From: Mycobacterium paraffinicum
Lineage (GTDB): Bacteria; Actinomycetota; Actinomycetes; Mycobacteriales; Mycobacteriaceae
Assembly: GCF_001907675.1 (NCBI RefSeq)
Contig: NZ_MPNT01000016.1
Span: 62,001 to 126,000 of the forward strand
DNA: 64,000 nucleotides
Direction: 5' to 3'
The notes beneath the pieces are model-generated. The model saw only the letters and a list, made by a program, of their open reading frames with translations. It did not search any database and was not told the origin of the DNA. The translations under genes were made by a program, and so were the position numbers. Shown one piece after another: positions 43,562 through 52,775 of the stretch (position 1 is its first letter; each line of letters opens with the position of its first letter).

Positions 43562-43729
43562 CAACTGCAGCTCTGCGGTATTCCAGCAGACGGATCGCCG
43601 ACGATTTGGGGTGCGCGCGACCCCGTGGGTGTTCGGTTGCATTCGGCACTTCCTTTTCGTTGTTGTCGGACGTCGCAACCAATGAGCACTGCGCTACGAA
43701 GCTATGCAGGCGCCGGGGCAGCTGCACTG

Positions 43730-46642
43730 TCACAGCACTTTTCGGTACAAATCGTCCTCGTGGTGTTGTTCGGGGGCCACTGCCCCGCTGCCGGTGCGCG
43801 CGGGGCGCTGACGGATGAGGCGCGGCCACCAAAAGAACGGCCCGAGCAGCCGTGCTAGGGCGGGGGTGATCAAGGACCGCACGATCAGCGTGTCGAGCAA
43901 CAGACCGATGCCGACGGTCGAGCCGAACATGCCGACCGAGGTCAGATCGCTGGACACCATGGCCATCATCGTGACCGCGAACACGATGCCCGCGGTGGTC
44001 ACCACGCGGCCGGATTTAGTCACCGCCCGGATCAGTCCGGTGTTGAGACCGGCCTCGCTCTCATGGAGGTATCGGGCTACGAGCAGCAGGTTGTAGTCCG
44101 ACCCGACGGCCACCAGCAGGATGAAGCAGAACACGATGTTCCACCAGCTCAGTGGAAGCCCGAGGAGGTTCTGCCAAATCAGCACGGACATGCCGAACGC
44201 CCCGGAGAACGAGAACGCGACGGTCCCGACGATCACCAGTGAGGCGATCACGGCGCGGGTGATGAACAGCATCACCAGAAAGATCAATGTGAATGCCGCG
44301 GTGGCGGCGATCATCAGGTCGATCTTGGTGGCATCTTTGACATCCCAGTAGGTCGCGGCCGCGCCGCCGAGATAGACGTGGGATCCGGCCAGCGTGGTCC
44401 CTTTGAGTGCCTCTTTCACGGCCGGCATGAAGGTCTGGTCGTGGCGGATGCCGGCCTCGGTGAGGGCTTCTCCGTCGTGATAGATCAGGTAGCGGACCGC
44501 ATGGCCGTCCGGGGACACGAAGTATTTTTCGTCGATCTTGAAGTAGGGGTTGTCGAACGATTCTGGTGGGATGTAGAAGAATTCGTCATTCTTCGACGTG
44601 TCGAAAGAGTGCCCGATATCCATGGTCTGCATGCCCAGCGCGTCTAGCTGTGTCAGCAGCGGTTCTAGCGTGCTGTGTTCTGCTTCCACCAAGGCGTTGA
44701 ACGTGCCGAGGAGTTCGGCGTTGCGGCCCAGGGTGTCGACAAGTTGAGGGGTTACCTTGTCTTGGATGATCGCGGCCTGCATGCTTTTTTGGAAGTCTTC
44801 TGCTAGTTGGTCGAGCCCATCGGTCATGTCGAACAGCGATCGGAACGACATGCATAGCGGGATGTCGAAACAGTGCTTTTCCCAATAGAAGTAGCTTCGG
44901 ATCGGCCGCCACATGTCATCGAAGTTGGCGTAGTTGTCCCGCATCTGGTTGACGGTGTCGGTCAGGCTGGCTGCCGCTTCAGCGTTGAGGTGGGCCGAGC
45001 TGGCCTGCTGGTTGGTGAGGTCTTGCTGGTGGCGGGTCAGAGCCTGCAACGTTTGGGTGACCGCGGAGATGTCGTCGAGCCGGTTGTTGAAATCGTGTAG
45101 GTAGGGCAGCACCTCTTTGATCTTGGTTCCGACCGTACCGAGGGCGTAGGTGAACGAGGAGTGCTCCAGCGGGACGCCTAGGGGTCGGGTCACGGCCTGG
45201 ACCATCCCCACACCGGGCGTGTGGAAGATCGTGCGCGCGACTCGGTCGACAGCGATCATGTCGACGCTGTTGCGCAGGTCGTGATCGGATTCGACCATCA
45301 GCATATCGGCGTTGAGGTGGCTGGCAGGAAAGTGACGGTCGCTGGCTTCGTAACCTTGGTTGGATGCAACGGTGTTCGACAAATAAATGCGGTCGTCGTA
45401 GTTCGGGTAGTAGGTGATCAGCGTGATTGACCCGATGAGCACGATGACGCAGCCGACCAGCAGGATCCTGCCGGGCCAGCGCACTGCGGCGGTGCCGATT
45501 TTATTCCAGATCCCATGTCCTGCTTGGTGTTTCTTCGGCTCGAATAGGCCGAATCGGCTGCCGATCGTGAGCACCGCGGGCCCGAAGGTGAGTGCGGCGG
45601 TGACCGCGACCAGCATGCCTGCCGCACACGGAGCTGCGCAGGTGTTGAAGTAGTTGAGTCGGGTGAATTTCATGCAGTACATGGCCCCCGCGACAGCAAC
45701 CCCGGAGCCCAGGATCACGTGCGAGACGCCGCTGATAGCACAGTAATACGCCTGTTCGCGGCTTTCTCCCGCGAGGCGGCCTTCGTGATAGCGGCCGATC
45801 AGGAAGATCGCGTAGTCGGTTCCCGCCCCTAAGATCAGCGACACCAGAGTATTGGCGGCATAGACCGAAATCTCGATCCAATGGTGATAAACCATGAACG
45901 CGGCAATCCCCCGGCCGCAAAACAATTCCATCAACACCATGAACAGGATGAGGAGTGCGGTCGGGATCGAGCGGTAGACAATCAGCAGCATCGCGGAGAT
46001 CAGCACGATCGTGACGAACATGATGGTGTTGAGGCTGGTGTTGCCGACGTAGATCATGTCCGCTGACAGCACGGCCGACCCTGAGGCGTATACCTTCAGT
46101 CCGGGGGGCGGTTTCATGTTATTGAGGATGTCGCGGACCGCGGTGATCGACTCATCGTTGAGTGTTGAGCCGATATCGCCCGCAACTCGGACCAGAGTGA
46201 AGTTCGCTTTGGCGTCGTTGCTTTGGACACCGGCGGCTGTCGTGCCTTCGTCCCAGAGATCCATCACGTACTGGACACGCCTGTCACGGCGCAGCTTGTC
46301 TACCATCGTGCGGTAGAAACTGTGGTCGGCGTCGTTGAGTTTGTGGTCGCCTTCGAAGACGACGAACACGAACGCGTTGCTGTCGCCTTCGTGGAACACC
46401 TGGCCGATGTGGTGCAGCGCTTGAACCGAGGGCGCATCGACGGGAACTAATGCCTCCCGGTTGGCGTCGACGACGGGTTCTAGCTGTGGGACAACTGTAT
46501 TGGTGATCACCAGGAACACCATCCACGCCAAGATGACTAATGGCGCGAACCGCCGCAGATTGCGCGCAATGAATGGACGCTCCGGCGTGGGCTCCGGCGG
46601 CTCTTGGACGCGTACGGGTGCGGTATCGACGTTGCCGCTCAT
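43730..46642 (-). CDS. MmpL family RND transporter
   Basis: 970 aa from ATG 46640-46642. Twelve membrane segments with two large periplasmic loops (about residues 55-195 and 420-760). The conserved Asp-Tyr proton-relay pairs are present: GAGTDYAIFLIGRYHEGR in TM4 and VAVGSDYNLLLVARYLHESEAG in TM10. The second periplasmic loop contains coiled-coil-prone sequence (RLDDISAVTQTLQALTRHQQDLTNQQASSAHLNAEAAASLTD). MmpL proteins export lipids, siderophores or other hydrophobic molecules to the cell envelope. Its ATG overlaps the mmpS stop (ATGA), so the two are translationally coupled. The paralogue number cannot be told by eye. Confidence 0.95.
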   Translation of the reverse strand: MSGNVDTAPVRVQEPPEPTPERPFIARNLRRFAPLVILAWMVFLVITNTVVPQLEPVVDANREALVPVDAPSVQALHHIGQVFHEGDSNAFVFVVFEGDHKLNDADHSFYRTMVDKLRRDRRVQYVMDLWDEGTTAAGVQSNDAKANFTLVRVAGDIGSTLNDESITAVRDILNNMKPPPGLKVYASGSAVLSADMIYVGNTSLNTIMFVTIVLISAMLLIVYRSIPTALLILFMVLMELFCGRGIAAFMVYHHWIEISVYAANTLVSLILGAGTDYAIFLIGRYHEGRLAGESREQAYYCAISGVSHVILGSGVAVAGAMYCMKFTRLNYFNTCAAPCAAGMLVAVTAALTFGPAVLTIGSRFGLFEPKKHQAGHGIWNKIGTAAVRWPGRILLVGCVIVLIGSITLITYYPNYDDRIYLSNTVASNQGYEASDRHFPASHLNADMLMVESDHDLRNSVDMIAVDRVARTIFHTPGVGMVQAVTRPLGVPLEHSSFTYALGTVGTKIKEVLPYLHDFNNRLDDISAVTQTLQALTRHQQDLTNQQASSAHLNAEAAASLTDTVNQMRDNYANFDDMWRPIRSYFYWEKHCFDIPLCMSFRSLFDMTDGLDQLAEDFQKSMQAAIIQDKVTPQLVDTLGRNAELLGTFNALVEAEHSTLEPLLTQLDALGMQTMDIGHSFDTSKNDEFFYIPPESFDNPYFKIDEKYFVSPDGHAVRYLIYHDGEALTEAGIRHDQTFMPAVKEALKGTTLAGSHVYLGGAAATYWDVKDATKIDLMIAATAAFTLIFLVMLFITRAVIASLVIVGTVAFSFSGAFGMSVLIWQNLLGLPLSWWNIVFCFILLVAVGSDYNLLLVARYLHESEAGLNTGLIRAVTKSGRVVTTAGIVFAVTMMAMVSSDLTSVGMFGSTVGIGLLLDTLIVRSLITPALARLLGPFFWWPRLIRQRPARTGSGAVAPEQHHEDDLYRKVL

Positions 46643-47082
46643 GCCGAGAGCACCTGGCACCAGACACCGGCGTGCTCACCGGTGGCCGTGTGTTCGGAAC
46701 GGATTTCGTTGTCAATCGTGATGCGGCAACCAATGTGTCCGCCGGCTGCTTGCGCGGTCACGTCAGCGGTCGCCGTCGTCATCGTGGTGGTCTCGACGTG
46801 CGACCACGGCAACGCGGTCAGGCTGACGTCGACAGGCTTGGAGTCGGTGTTCCAGTATGTCACCCGACCCCATCCGCCGAAGTCGCCGAAAATCTCGTAC
46901 TTGATGTTCTTCGGGTTGAACTGCGCGATCACGAATTTATTGCCCGAGCTTTTTGTCAGATCCTGGGACCCGAAGATCCCGTGCAGCGCATATATCGATA
47001 TACCGGCGATCGACACCACGGTCACCGTTAGGACGGGGAGCCAGACCTTGCCGATGAGACGACGACGCTTGGACACAGCCAC
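46639..47082 (-). CDS. MmpS family accessory protein
   Basis: 147 aa. One N-terminal membrane segment (VWLPVLTVTVVSIAGISIYAL) and a periplasmic beta-sandwich with the MmpS block NPKNIKYEIFGDFGGWGRVTYWNTDSKPVDVSLTALPWSHVETTT and a conserved disulfide-forming Cys pair (GCRITIDNEI ... WCQVLS). It works with the MmpL encoded by the next, overlapping gene, as in the MmpS4-MmpL4 and MmpS5-MmpL5 systems. Confidence 0.95.
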   Translation of the reverse strand: MAVSKRRRLIGKVWLPVLTVTVVSIAGISIYALHGIFGSQDLTKSSGNKFVIAQFNPKNIKYEIFGDFGGWGRVTYWNTDSKPVDVSLTALPWSHVETTTMTTATADVTAQAAGGHIGCRITIDNEIRSEHTATGEHAGVWCQVLSA

Positions 47083-47622
47083 GATGACGACCCCTTTCTC
47101 GGCGCACGGTCAACTCATCCGCTTGGTTGATCCTCGACCAGCTCGACGCGAACCCCTCTGTGCCGTAACGGCACCCCGTGTACGACCGGCTCGCATGCAA
47201 GCGGGTGCGCAGCCCACCATTTCGGCGAGCTGCGCAGTACTGACCACATTGTCAACAGCTTTTGGTTACCGCCGTGCAATCGACGCAACGCCACTGACGC
47301 CGTATCGCCTCTGGGTAACGTCTTCACCGTCCGCATGACGCGTCCGGTGGCGGACCAGGCTCACTACGTTAGGGCACGTGCTGTGTGCATCGCTTGCAGA
47401 ATATTTAGCAAATCTCGTCCCGCCGCCTCGGTACTGCGAACGGTCAGCACATGTGCGGAGTCCACGTCGCAATCGGTGCCATCGCTGAAGATCCAGACGA
47501 AGATGCTGACAGCGTGGATCTGAGTGCTCTGCGTGGCGCTGGGCTGCTCGTGGCCGACGCCGTGTATCGCGAACCCTGACATCGCAGCGCAGGTGAATGC
47601 GCGCACCAAAAGGACGGCTACC
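47083..47622. other. Gene-free stretch upstream of mmpS
   Basis: About 540 bp that should include the mmpS-mmpL promoter. A minus-strand frame at 47364-47609 encodes a plausible-looking but unrecognised sequence (HAVSIFVWIFSDGTDCDVDSA); it has no ribosome site and is not called. No clear operator seen. Confidence 0.4.
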
Positions 47623-47715
47623 GTGGGTGATTACCCGATCGTGGAAATGGACAACGACCCGCTGCTGGCGACCACTCGATACGACCCAAAGCGCGAGACT
47701 CCTGAGCAAACGACA
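47623..47715 (+). pseudogene. N-terminal remnant of a nitroreductase
   Basis: GTG 47623, preceded by AAAAGGAC, encodes VGDYPIVEMDNDPLLATTR, closely similar to the start of the intact nitroreductase at 61332 (MSTYPVIEMTTDTLLSTTR). The similarity stops after about 25 codons. The rest of the gene is gone; 200 bp of non-coding sequence separate it from the cupin gene. Confidence 0.6.
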
Positions 47716-47919
47716 TCATTGGCGATGCTGGGATCCCAGATGATGCAGAGGTCGGCATCCGATTCTAGACGGCGAGCACGGCGCGGTGCTGCCGAGGCGC
47801 TGCGGCCCGCGGCGCAAACGCCGACGACGCGATGGTCCGTGCCTCAGAGCTACTTACCGCCGTCGAGGGTGCGCCAAAACCGCGTGCCATGTGGGTATTT
47901 CGGTCGGTTCGGAAGGCCG

Positions 47920-48318
47920 TCACGGCGTTGCGTCCTCGATGAATGTGACGTCGAAGCCCTGGGGCCAGAAGATGCTGAGGACGCAGTCCTCGTCGCCGAC
48001 GCAGGTGTCGCCGTGAACGGCGTTTCCCTTTTGAAACCACGTGCTTCCGGGGGTGAGCACTTCGTACTCGTCGGGGTCTTGAAGGTAGTGCCGGAAGCGG
48101 CCGGAGACGACGACAGCGTAGTAATCGTGTCCATGAAAGTGGGGTGGAGCCGTAACGCCGGCGGAGTATTTCATCAGGAATGCCGTGGGCCCCGCGGTTT
48201 CAAGGTCTCCGTACATCAGCGAGACGAAGATCCCCTTGCCTTGGTCGTTGAGCGGGCCGACAGGTTGCCATTCGAGATCCTTGGCGTAGGTGACGATGGT
48301 GTCGGGTTGGTCGATCAT
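47920..48318 (-). CDS. Cupin (DUF4437-like)
   Basis: 132 aa. Double-stranded beta-helix with metal ligands in PPHFHGHDYYAVVVSGRFRHYLQDPDEYEVLTPGSTWFQKGNAVHGDTCV: the His residues in HFHGHDYY and in AVHG give the usual cupin set. It is clearly related to the cupin at 58516-58956 (shared DYxAVV, WxQKG, HxxxCV blocks). It lies 82 bp after the saccharopine-dehydrogenase-like gene on the same strand, so it is probably the last gene of the MFS-led operon driven from the box at 51015-51033. Confidence 0.85.
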   Translation of the reverse strand: MIDQPDTIVTYAKDLEWQPVGPLNDQGKGIFVSLMYGDLETAGPTAFLMKYSAGVTAPPHFHGHDYYAVVVSGRFRHYLQDPDEYEVLTPGSTWFQKGNAVHGDTCVGDEDCVLSIFWPQGFDVTFIEDATP

Positions 48319-48400
48319 CGTTTGCCTTTCGTGATGTCGGTGCGCCGGTGGCTTTTTGGCTGCGTGAGCGCAGTGGAGAATCGTGTCGTCGAACTGGGGG

Positions 48401-49432
48401 TCACTCTGGGAGATCGGAGATGGCGAACGCTGCGTGGCTGGGTGCGAGGGCGGTCAGGATCGCGGTGGCGTCGAAGATTTCGCCGGGTGCGTGGGCGCCG
48501 GGCTCACTGAAGTCACCGTCGAGCAGGCGTTGTGCGGCTTCACCCAGCAGTGGGGCGGAGATGGCGTAGATGTCGCGGCCGCGCATGACAGCACGGCGCT
48601 GGATCTGGTCGCCGTGCACGATCACTTCGATCGTGAAGTGCTGCGGGGATGATCCGCTCGATGACTCGGTTGTCGGGGGTGCTGTTGCGGAGTCGAGCAC
48701 CTCGCGGACAGCGATTTCACTGATGTAGTTGTGTAGCTCGTGAACGTGGATGTGCCGAGGAATCAATGTCATCTCGGTGAATGGCAGTTCAACGACGTCG
48801 TGGACATGCAGTGGCGCACCGAAGTCCCATGTTCGTCGGGCTGGAGGCGACGGCACGGGTTGCGGCTGGCCCTCTGTGATTGCCAGATTGCCGAGGGCTT
48901 TGCGGTCGATCGTGACGCGTGTTCCGCGGGTGGGATGCCAGCTGTCTAGTCCGATCATTACGTCGATGGAGTCGGCGGTATCGACGCCTGCTAGGGCGGC
49001 GGTTGCCATCAGATCGGCTAAGCCGCCGTAGAAGGCCATCGACGGTACGACAGCGACGTCGGCGAGGCGAGCGGCTTTGTGGAAGACTCGTAAGGTGTTG
49101 GCGGCGGTGGGCTGCTCGGCGCAGACGTCGAGGTAGTGGCAGGTGGTTCGCAGGGCAGCGGATGCCACGGGGTGCGCGGTGTCGATGAAGGGGCCTGCGC
49201 AATTGATGACCACCCCGGCACCGGTAAACGCATGATCGAGTGATGCGGGGTCGTCGACGGTGGCATGTCGTCGGATCACGTCGGCGGCGCCGAAGTCTGT
49301 GTCGCGCAGCGCTAGTGAGTTTCGGGCGACGGCCACAGGAGTCAGACCGCGGCGCAGCAGTTCGGTGACGACGAATCGACCGGTGTATCCAGTGGCGCCG
49401 AAGACGGCCACCGTGGTCGATTTCTCACTCAT
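48401..49432 (-). CDS. Saccharopine dehydrogenase-like NAD(P)-binding protein
   Basis: 343 aa from ATG 49430-49432 (MSEKSTTVAVFGATGYTGRFVVTELLRRG). The Rossmann motif GATGYTGRF, FTGAGVVINCAGPFIDTAHPVASAALRTTCHYLDVCAEQPTA and VVPSMAFYGGLADLMATAAL are typical of the mycobacterial trans-acting enoyl reductase/saccharopine-dehydrogenase-like family. It is not expected to make saccharopine. It is in the same operon as the MFS gene upstream (95-bp gap) and the cupin downstream. Confidence 0.85.
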   Translation of the reverse strand: MSEKSTTVAVFGATGYTGRFVVTELLRRGLTPVAVARNSLALRDTDFGAADVIRRHATVDDPASLDHAFTGAGVVINCAGPFIDTAHPVASAALRTTCHYLDVCAEQPTAANTLRVFHKAARLADVAVVPSMAFYGGLADLMATAALAGVDTADSIDVMIGLDSWHPTRGTRVTIDRKALGNLAITEGQPQPVPSPPARRTWDFGAPLHVHDVVELPFTEMTLIPRHIHVHELHNYISEIAVREVLDSATAPPTTESSSGSSPQHFTIEVIVHGDQIQRRAVMRGRDIYAISAPLLGEAAQRLLDGDFSEPGAHAPGEIFDATAILTALAPSHAAFAISDLPE

Positions 49433-49527
49433 GACGCTGCTCCTTGATGTGGTGTCGAGGATGTGCGGGATTGCCACGTTCGGTGTCGCGGACGCAACCG
49501 GGCCGCGCGATCGTCGTGGCTAGATGG

Positions 49528-50790
49528 TCATGGCGGCGGAGGCGTCGACGATGAGGGCGTCCTCGGCGTTTCCGATAGAACGCCAGCCACAACGGCTGCT
49601 GCGCAGACGATCAGCGCCGCAGCCATGAACGCCGCGGGATATCCGAGGTGGACAAGCGCACCTCCGAGTGGGCCGGCGATCATGATGCCGATATCCCATA
49701 GTGAGCTGGCCGCACCCACGGCGGCCCCGGCGCGCTCACCACCTACCCGGCTCAAGGTGAGCGCCACGATAGCCGGGAACATCAGCCCCACTCCTGCACC
49801 GGTGATAGCGGTGCCGATCATGGCAGCAGTCAGCGTATGCGCGGCGGCCACCACGATGAGACCTCCGGCCTCGACGCAGAGGTTCAGAATGGTCAGTGTC
49901 TTGCGGCCCAGGCGGTCGGCCACCGGGCTACCCGCCACTCTGGCGAACAAGAACGCCGCGGCGAAGACTGTCAGTCCGATCGAAGACCCGGTTCCCATCG
50001 AATAATCGAGGAAGAGCACCAGTAGCGCGGAGATGGTGCCGTAGCCGTAGGCGGCTGCACCGAAGACCAGACCGGGCAAGCCCGCTCCGCGCGGTACGAC
50101 TTGCCGCCACGCGGCCTTTCTGCCTGTAGCGGCGGCCTGGCCGATGATTTGGCGGCGGGTCGTCGACGCGATCAGCGCGGAGAGAGCACCGAGGGCGGCG
50201 ATGGCCAACCACGCTGCGGCGAGTCCGGCGACGTGTGTGGCCGCTACGGTCGCGAGCGGGCCCAGGGCCAGGCCCGCCCACATCGACAAGCCAAACCAGC
50301 CAGCGACGCGACCGCGACGCTCGGCAGGGGTTCCGGCGAGAACCCACGGCAGCGCGCCGTTGAACAGGGCGGCCTCACCAGCGCCCATGATGAGGCGGGC
50401 CACCACGACGACGGCGAGGGTGGGTGCCAACCATTGTCCGAGGGCACCGACGGTGATGAGCATTCCTGCCGTCACGACGATGCCGCGGGCGTGGCCGATA
50501 TCGCCGGCACGTCCGGCCAGAGGACGGCAAATGGCGGCGGCCCCGAAGGCGATGCCCACGGCGAGGCCGACGGCCAGCGGCCCGCCATGCAAACGCTGCG
50601 CGATCCATGCCGGTAAGAGTTGCAACGTGGCACCGAAACCTAAGTACCCCAGGAACACCGACGCGGCCAGTCTCTTGATCGGGCCTTCCGCCGCGGTCAC
50701 AGGCGCGGTAATTCGAACGTCCAGACCGGTGCTGGCCTGCTTTCGTTCAGTTGCGTCACCGTCGTCGCGACAGTTCGATCGGCGGGGCAT
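49528..50790 (-). CDS. MFS transporter (drug-efflux-like)
   Basis: 420 aa with 12 membrane segments. Motif A between TM2 and TM3 appears as RPLAGRAGDIGHARGIVVTAGMLI, and RVAGSPVADRLGRKTLTILNL is the equivalent in the second half; WVLAGTPAERRGRVAGWFGLSMWAGLALGPL lies in TM4-5. The pattern fits small drug or metabolite exporters. It is first in the MFS-saccharopine dehydrogenase-cupin operon and is preceded by a copy of the 19-bp regulon box at 51015-51033. The exact start is uncertain: 30 residues precede the first membrane segment. Confidence 0.88.
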   Translation of the reverse strand: MPRRSNCRDDGDATERKQASTGLDVRITAPVTAAEGPIKRLAASVFLGYLGFGATLQLLPAWIAQRLHGGPLAVGLAVGIAFGAAAICRPLAGRAGDIGHARGIVVTAGMLITVGALGQWLAPTLAVVVVARLIMGAGEAALFNGALPWVLAGTPAERRGRVAGWFGLSMWAGLALGPLATVAATHVAGLAAAWLAIAALGALSALIASTTRRQIIGQAAATGRKAAWRQVVPRGAGLPGLVFGAAAYGYGTISALLVLFLDYSMGTGSSIGLTVFAAAFLFARVAGSPVADRLGRKTLTILNLCVEAGGLIVVAAAHTLTAAMIGTAITGAGVGLMFPAIVALTLSRVGGERAGAAVGAASSLWDIGIMIAGPLGGALVHLGYPAAFMAAALIVCAAAVVAGVLSETPRTPSSSTPPPP

Positions 50791-50990
50791 ACGCGTCAGA
50801 TCGACACCACCGCGACGCTGGAAAACGTATTGGATAGCAGTCCCGTGCTCCCGAAACCCGCTACACCGGTGAGTATTTGAGCGCTCATATCACCTCATGG
50901 GGGTTCATTGACCGACTGTCATCAGCTGATGCAACGATCGGTGCCACGTCGAGAACATGTTCCGGGGCCTGCGCGCATCGACCGGATCGG

Positions 50991-51033
50991 ACGCTACGGC
51001 AGCGGCATGTCGCAGTGCTGTCGAAATCTTTAG
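50991..51033 (-). promoter_or_regulatory. Regulon box 1 and promoter for the MFS operon
   Basis: On the minus strand the box CTAAAGATTTCGACAGCAC (51015-51033) is followed after 18 bp by TAGCGT (50991-50996). It faces the MFS gene. Back-to-back with box 2 for the OYE gene. Confidence 0.75.
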
Positions 51034-51122
51034 CCTCGTTGATGTCACCGTCGCCGCGAGAAGGAGGCCCGCGCCCAAACGCACGCGCACGTCCGGGGTT
51101 CCGACAAGTCGCGGTCTGCAAA

Positions 51123-51165
51123 CTAAAGATCTCGATAGTGCGAGGGTCGAGGGTCTCCGTAGCCT
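51123..51165 (+). promoter_or_regulatory. Regulon box 2 and promoter for the old yellow enzyme gene
   Basis: CTAAAGATCTCGATAGTGC (51123-51141), 18 bp, TAGCCT (51160-51165). It faces the ene-reductase gene that starts about 100 bp further on. Confidence 0.75.
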
Positions 51166-51263
51166 CGTCGAAGATCAGGGAACGGTCTAGCGAGACTGCG
51201 GCTCCCCCAGTCTCGTGGCGAGGGTGGGCCGCGCAATCGATGATGGTGAGGTTATTGGTAGTG

Positions 51264-52406
51264 GTGACATCGCAGGTCAAGTCGGCACTGTTTGCCCCGG
51301 TCAAGGTGGGGCCGCTGACGTTGAATCATCGCGTTGTGATGGCCCCGATGACACGTCAACGGGCCGATCAGCCGAGCGGGATCCCCGGGGATCTGCCGCT
51401 GGAGTATTACGGGCAACGCGTCTCTGAGGGCGGCCTGATCATCAGTGAGGCGATCGCGGTGTCGCGGCTCGGCCACGGCGGCTATGGGTCACCGGGACTG
51501 TGGAATGACGAGCAGGTGGCAGGGTGGAGGCGGATCACCGACGCGGTCCACGATGCAGGCGGCTTCATCTTCGCCCAGCTCTGGCACACGGGTCGGCGCT
51601 CGCACGTGACGACGAGCTTTCAAACCCCGGTGAGCCCGTCGCTGGATCCGAGTTTTTGGGCAAACCCGGCCAACACCGTATCGACCGAGCAGGGATATGC
51701 GCCGGTCTCCCCGCATCGGGCGTTGGATGTTGGTGAAATCCCCTCTGTTGTGGAGGAGTTCGCTGCGGCGGCCCGTAACGCGGCGGCGGCCGGGTTCGAC
51801 GGCGTGGAGCTGCATGCGGCGTACGGCTTCTTGCTCGACCAGTTCCTTCAAGACGGCAGCAACCAGCGCACGGACCGCTACGGGGGATCTGTTGCCAACC
51901 GCGCCCGTTTGCTGATGGAGGTCGTCGAGGCTGTGTCGGCGGTGCGCGGTGCTGATCGCGTCGCGGTGCGGATCTCACCGAGCAGCACGTTCAACGACAT
52001 TCACGATAGTGATCCACACGCACTGTTCGGTCATGTGGCCGCCGCGCTCGACGGCGTCGGGCTAGCCTACCTGCATGTCATCGAGCCGCGGGTCAGTGGT
52101 TTCACCCTGATCGACGCGCACGCCGGCCCCGTTGCGTCACAGGAGTTGCGGAAGTCGTTCAGCGGCACCATGATCGCCGCTGGTGGTTTTGAGCCCGACA
52201 CCGCCGAAGCAGCGCTCACCGCTGGTGACGGTGCCGACCTGATCGCGTTCGCGCGGCACTTCGTGTCCAATCCCGACCTGCCCGAGCGCATCGCTAAAGG
52301 CTTGCCGTTGAGCCCATATAACCGAGACACCTTCTACACGCCACTGCAGGCGCACGGCTACATCGACTACCCGCCCTACCGCGACATTGAATCCGCCAGC
52401 GCCTGA
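51264..52406 (+). CDS. Old yellow enzyme family NADH:flavin ene-reductase
   Basis: 380 aa from GTG 51264 (VTSQVKSALFAPVKVGPLTLNHRVVMAPMTRQRA); GTG 51261 and ATG 51243 are alternatives, and GGTGAGG lies at 51245-51251. OYE TIM barrel with FMN: APMTRxRA, GGLIISEAIAVSRLGHGGYGSPGLW, FAQLWHTGRRSH, GFDGVELHAAYGFLLDQFLQDGSNQRTDRYGGSVANRARL and ADLIAFARHFVSNPDLPERI. The substrate-binding pair usually His-Asn or His-His corresponds to HAAY. It reduces activated C=C bonds of alpha,beta-unsaturated carbonyls, nitro compounds or quinones. Confidence 0.92.
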   Translation: MTSQVKSALFAPVKVGPLTLNHRVVMAPMTRQRADQPSGIPGDLPLEYYGQRVSEGGLIISEAIAVSRLGHGGYGSPGLWNDEQVAGWRRITDAVHDAGGFIFAQLWHTGRRSHVTTSFQTPVSPSLDPSFWANPANTVSTEQGYAPVSPHRALDVGEIPSVVEEFAAAARNAAAAGFDGVELHAAYGFLLDQFLQDGSNQRTDRYGGSVANRARLLMEVVEAVSAVRGADRVAVRISPSSTFNDIHDSDPHALFGHVAAALDGVGLAYLHVIEPRVSGFTLIDAHAGPVASQELRKSFSGTMIAAGGFEPDTAEAALTAGDGADLIAFARHFVSNPDLPERIAKGLPLSPYNRDTFYTPLQAHGYIDYPPYRDIESASA

Positions 52407-52426
52407 ACGGCTTTAAGCCCACTTTT

Positions 52427-52468
52427 GCCCGGCGGATCGACCCCTCATTGCGTCTCGATCCGCTGGGC
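52427..52468. terminator. Strong bidirectional terminator hairpin
   Basis: GCCCGGCGGATCGA (52427-52440) pairs with TCGATCCGCTGGGC (52455-52468), a 14-bp stem with one G-U pair and a 14-nt loop. It lies between the convergent OYE and DUF1272 genes and can serve both. Confidence 0.65.
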
Positions 52469-52496
52469 GTGGGTGGGATGGCGTTGAGAGCCGGGG

Positions 52497-52724
52497 TCAG
52501 CTCTTCGACGGCAGCGCGGCGGGGTATTTCTCGAGCATTTCCGCGGGCCGGGTGGGACGAAGAACCAAGTCACCGTTGCAGTTTGGGCACACTCCACCCA
52601 ATTCGCCATCGGTGCACGCTGCACAGAACGTGCATTCGAAGGTACAGATTCGAGCATCGGGTGAGCCGTTGGGCAGCGGCTGTCCGCAGCGCTCACATTC
52701 CGCTCGCAGCTCCATGACCGCCAT
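52497..52724 (-). CDS. DUF1272 small zinc-ribbon protein
   Basis: 75 aa from ATG 52722-52724 (MAVMELRAECERCGQPLPNG), with GAAGGG about 9 bp upstream. Eight cysteines lie in CxxC-type pairs: CERC, CTFECTFC, CAAC and CPNC, followed by GDLVLRPTRPAEML, which is the DUF1272 pattern. Two zinc sites are likely. Function unknown. It is the last gene of the alpha/beta hydrolase-PEP mutase-SDR operon, 51 bp after the SDR. Confidence 0.88.
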   Translation of the reverse strand: MAVMELRAECERCGQPLPNGSPDARICTFECTFCAACTDGELGGVCPNCNGDLVLRPTRPAEMLEKYPAALPSKS

Positions 52725-52775
52725 CGACCGCATCCCTTCTCTGGTGCTTTCCTCAGTGACTTGTGAAGAGCGTCG

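Larger units (their letters stand above)
43204..43729. other. Gene-free stretch with palindromes
   Basis: About 525 bp upstream of the TetR gene and downstream of the mmpL gene. It holds the perfect palindrome GTCCAATTGGAC (43406-43417), a further AATTGGACA half-site near 43441, and the long inverted repeat at 43481-43561. No coding frame has a credible start or family similarity. Confidence 0.5.

Noticed and set aside
47364..47609. Minus-strand frame of 81 codons upstream of mmpS
   Set aside because: No ribosome site, no recognisable family and surrounded by decayed sequence; left uncalled.
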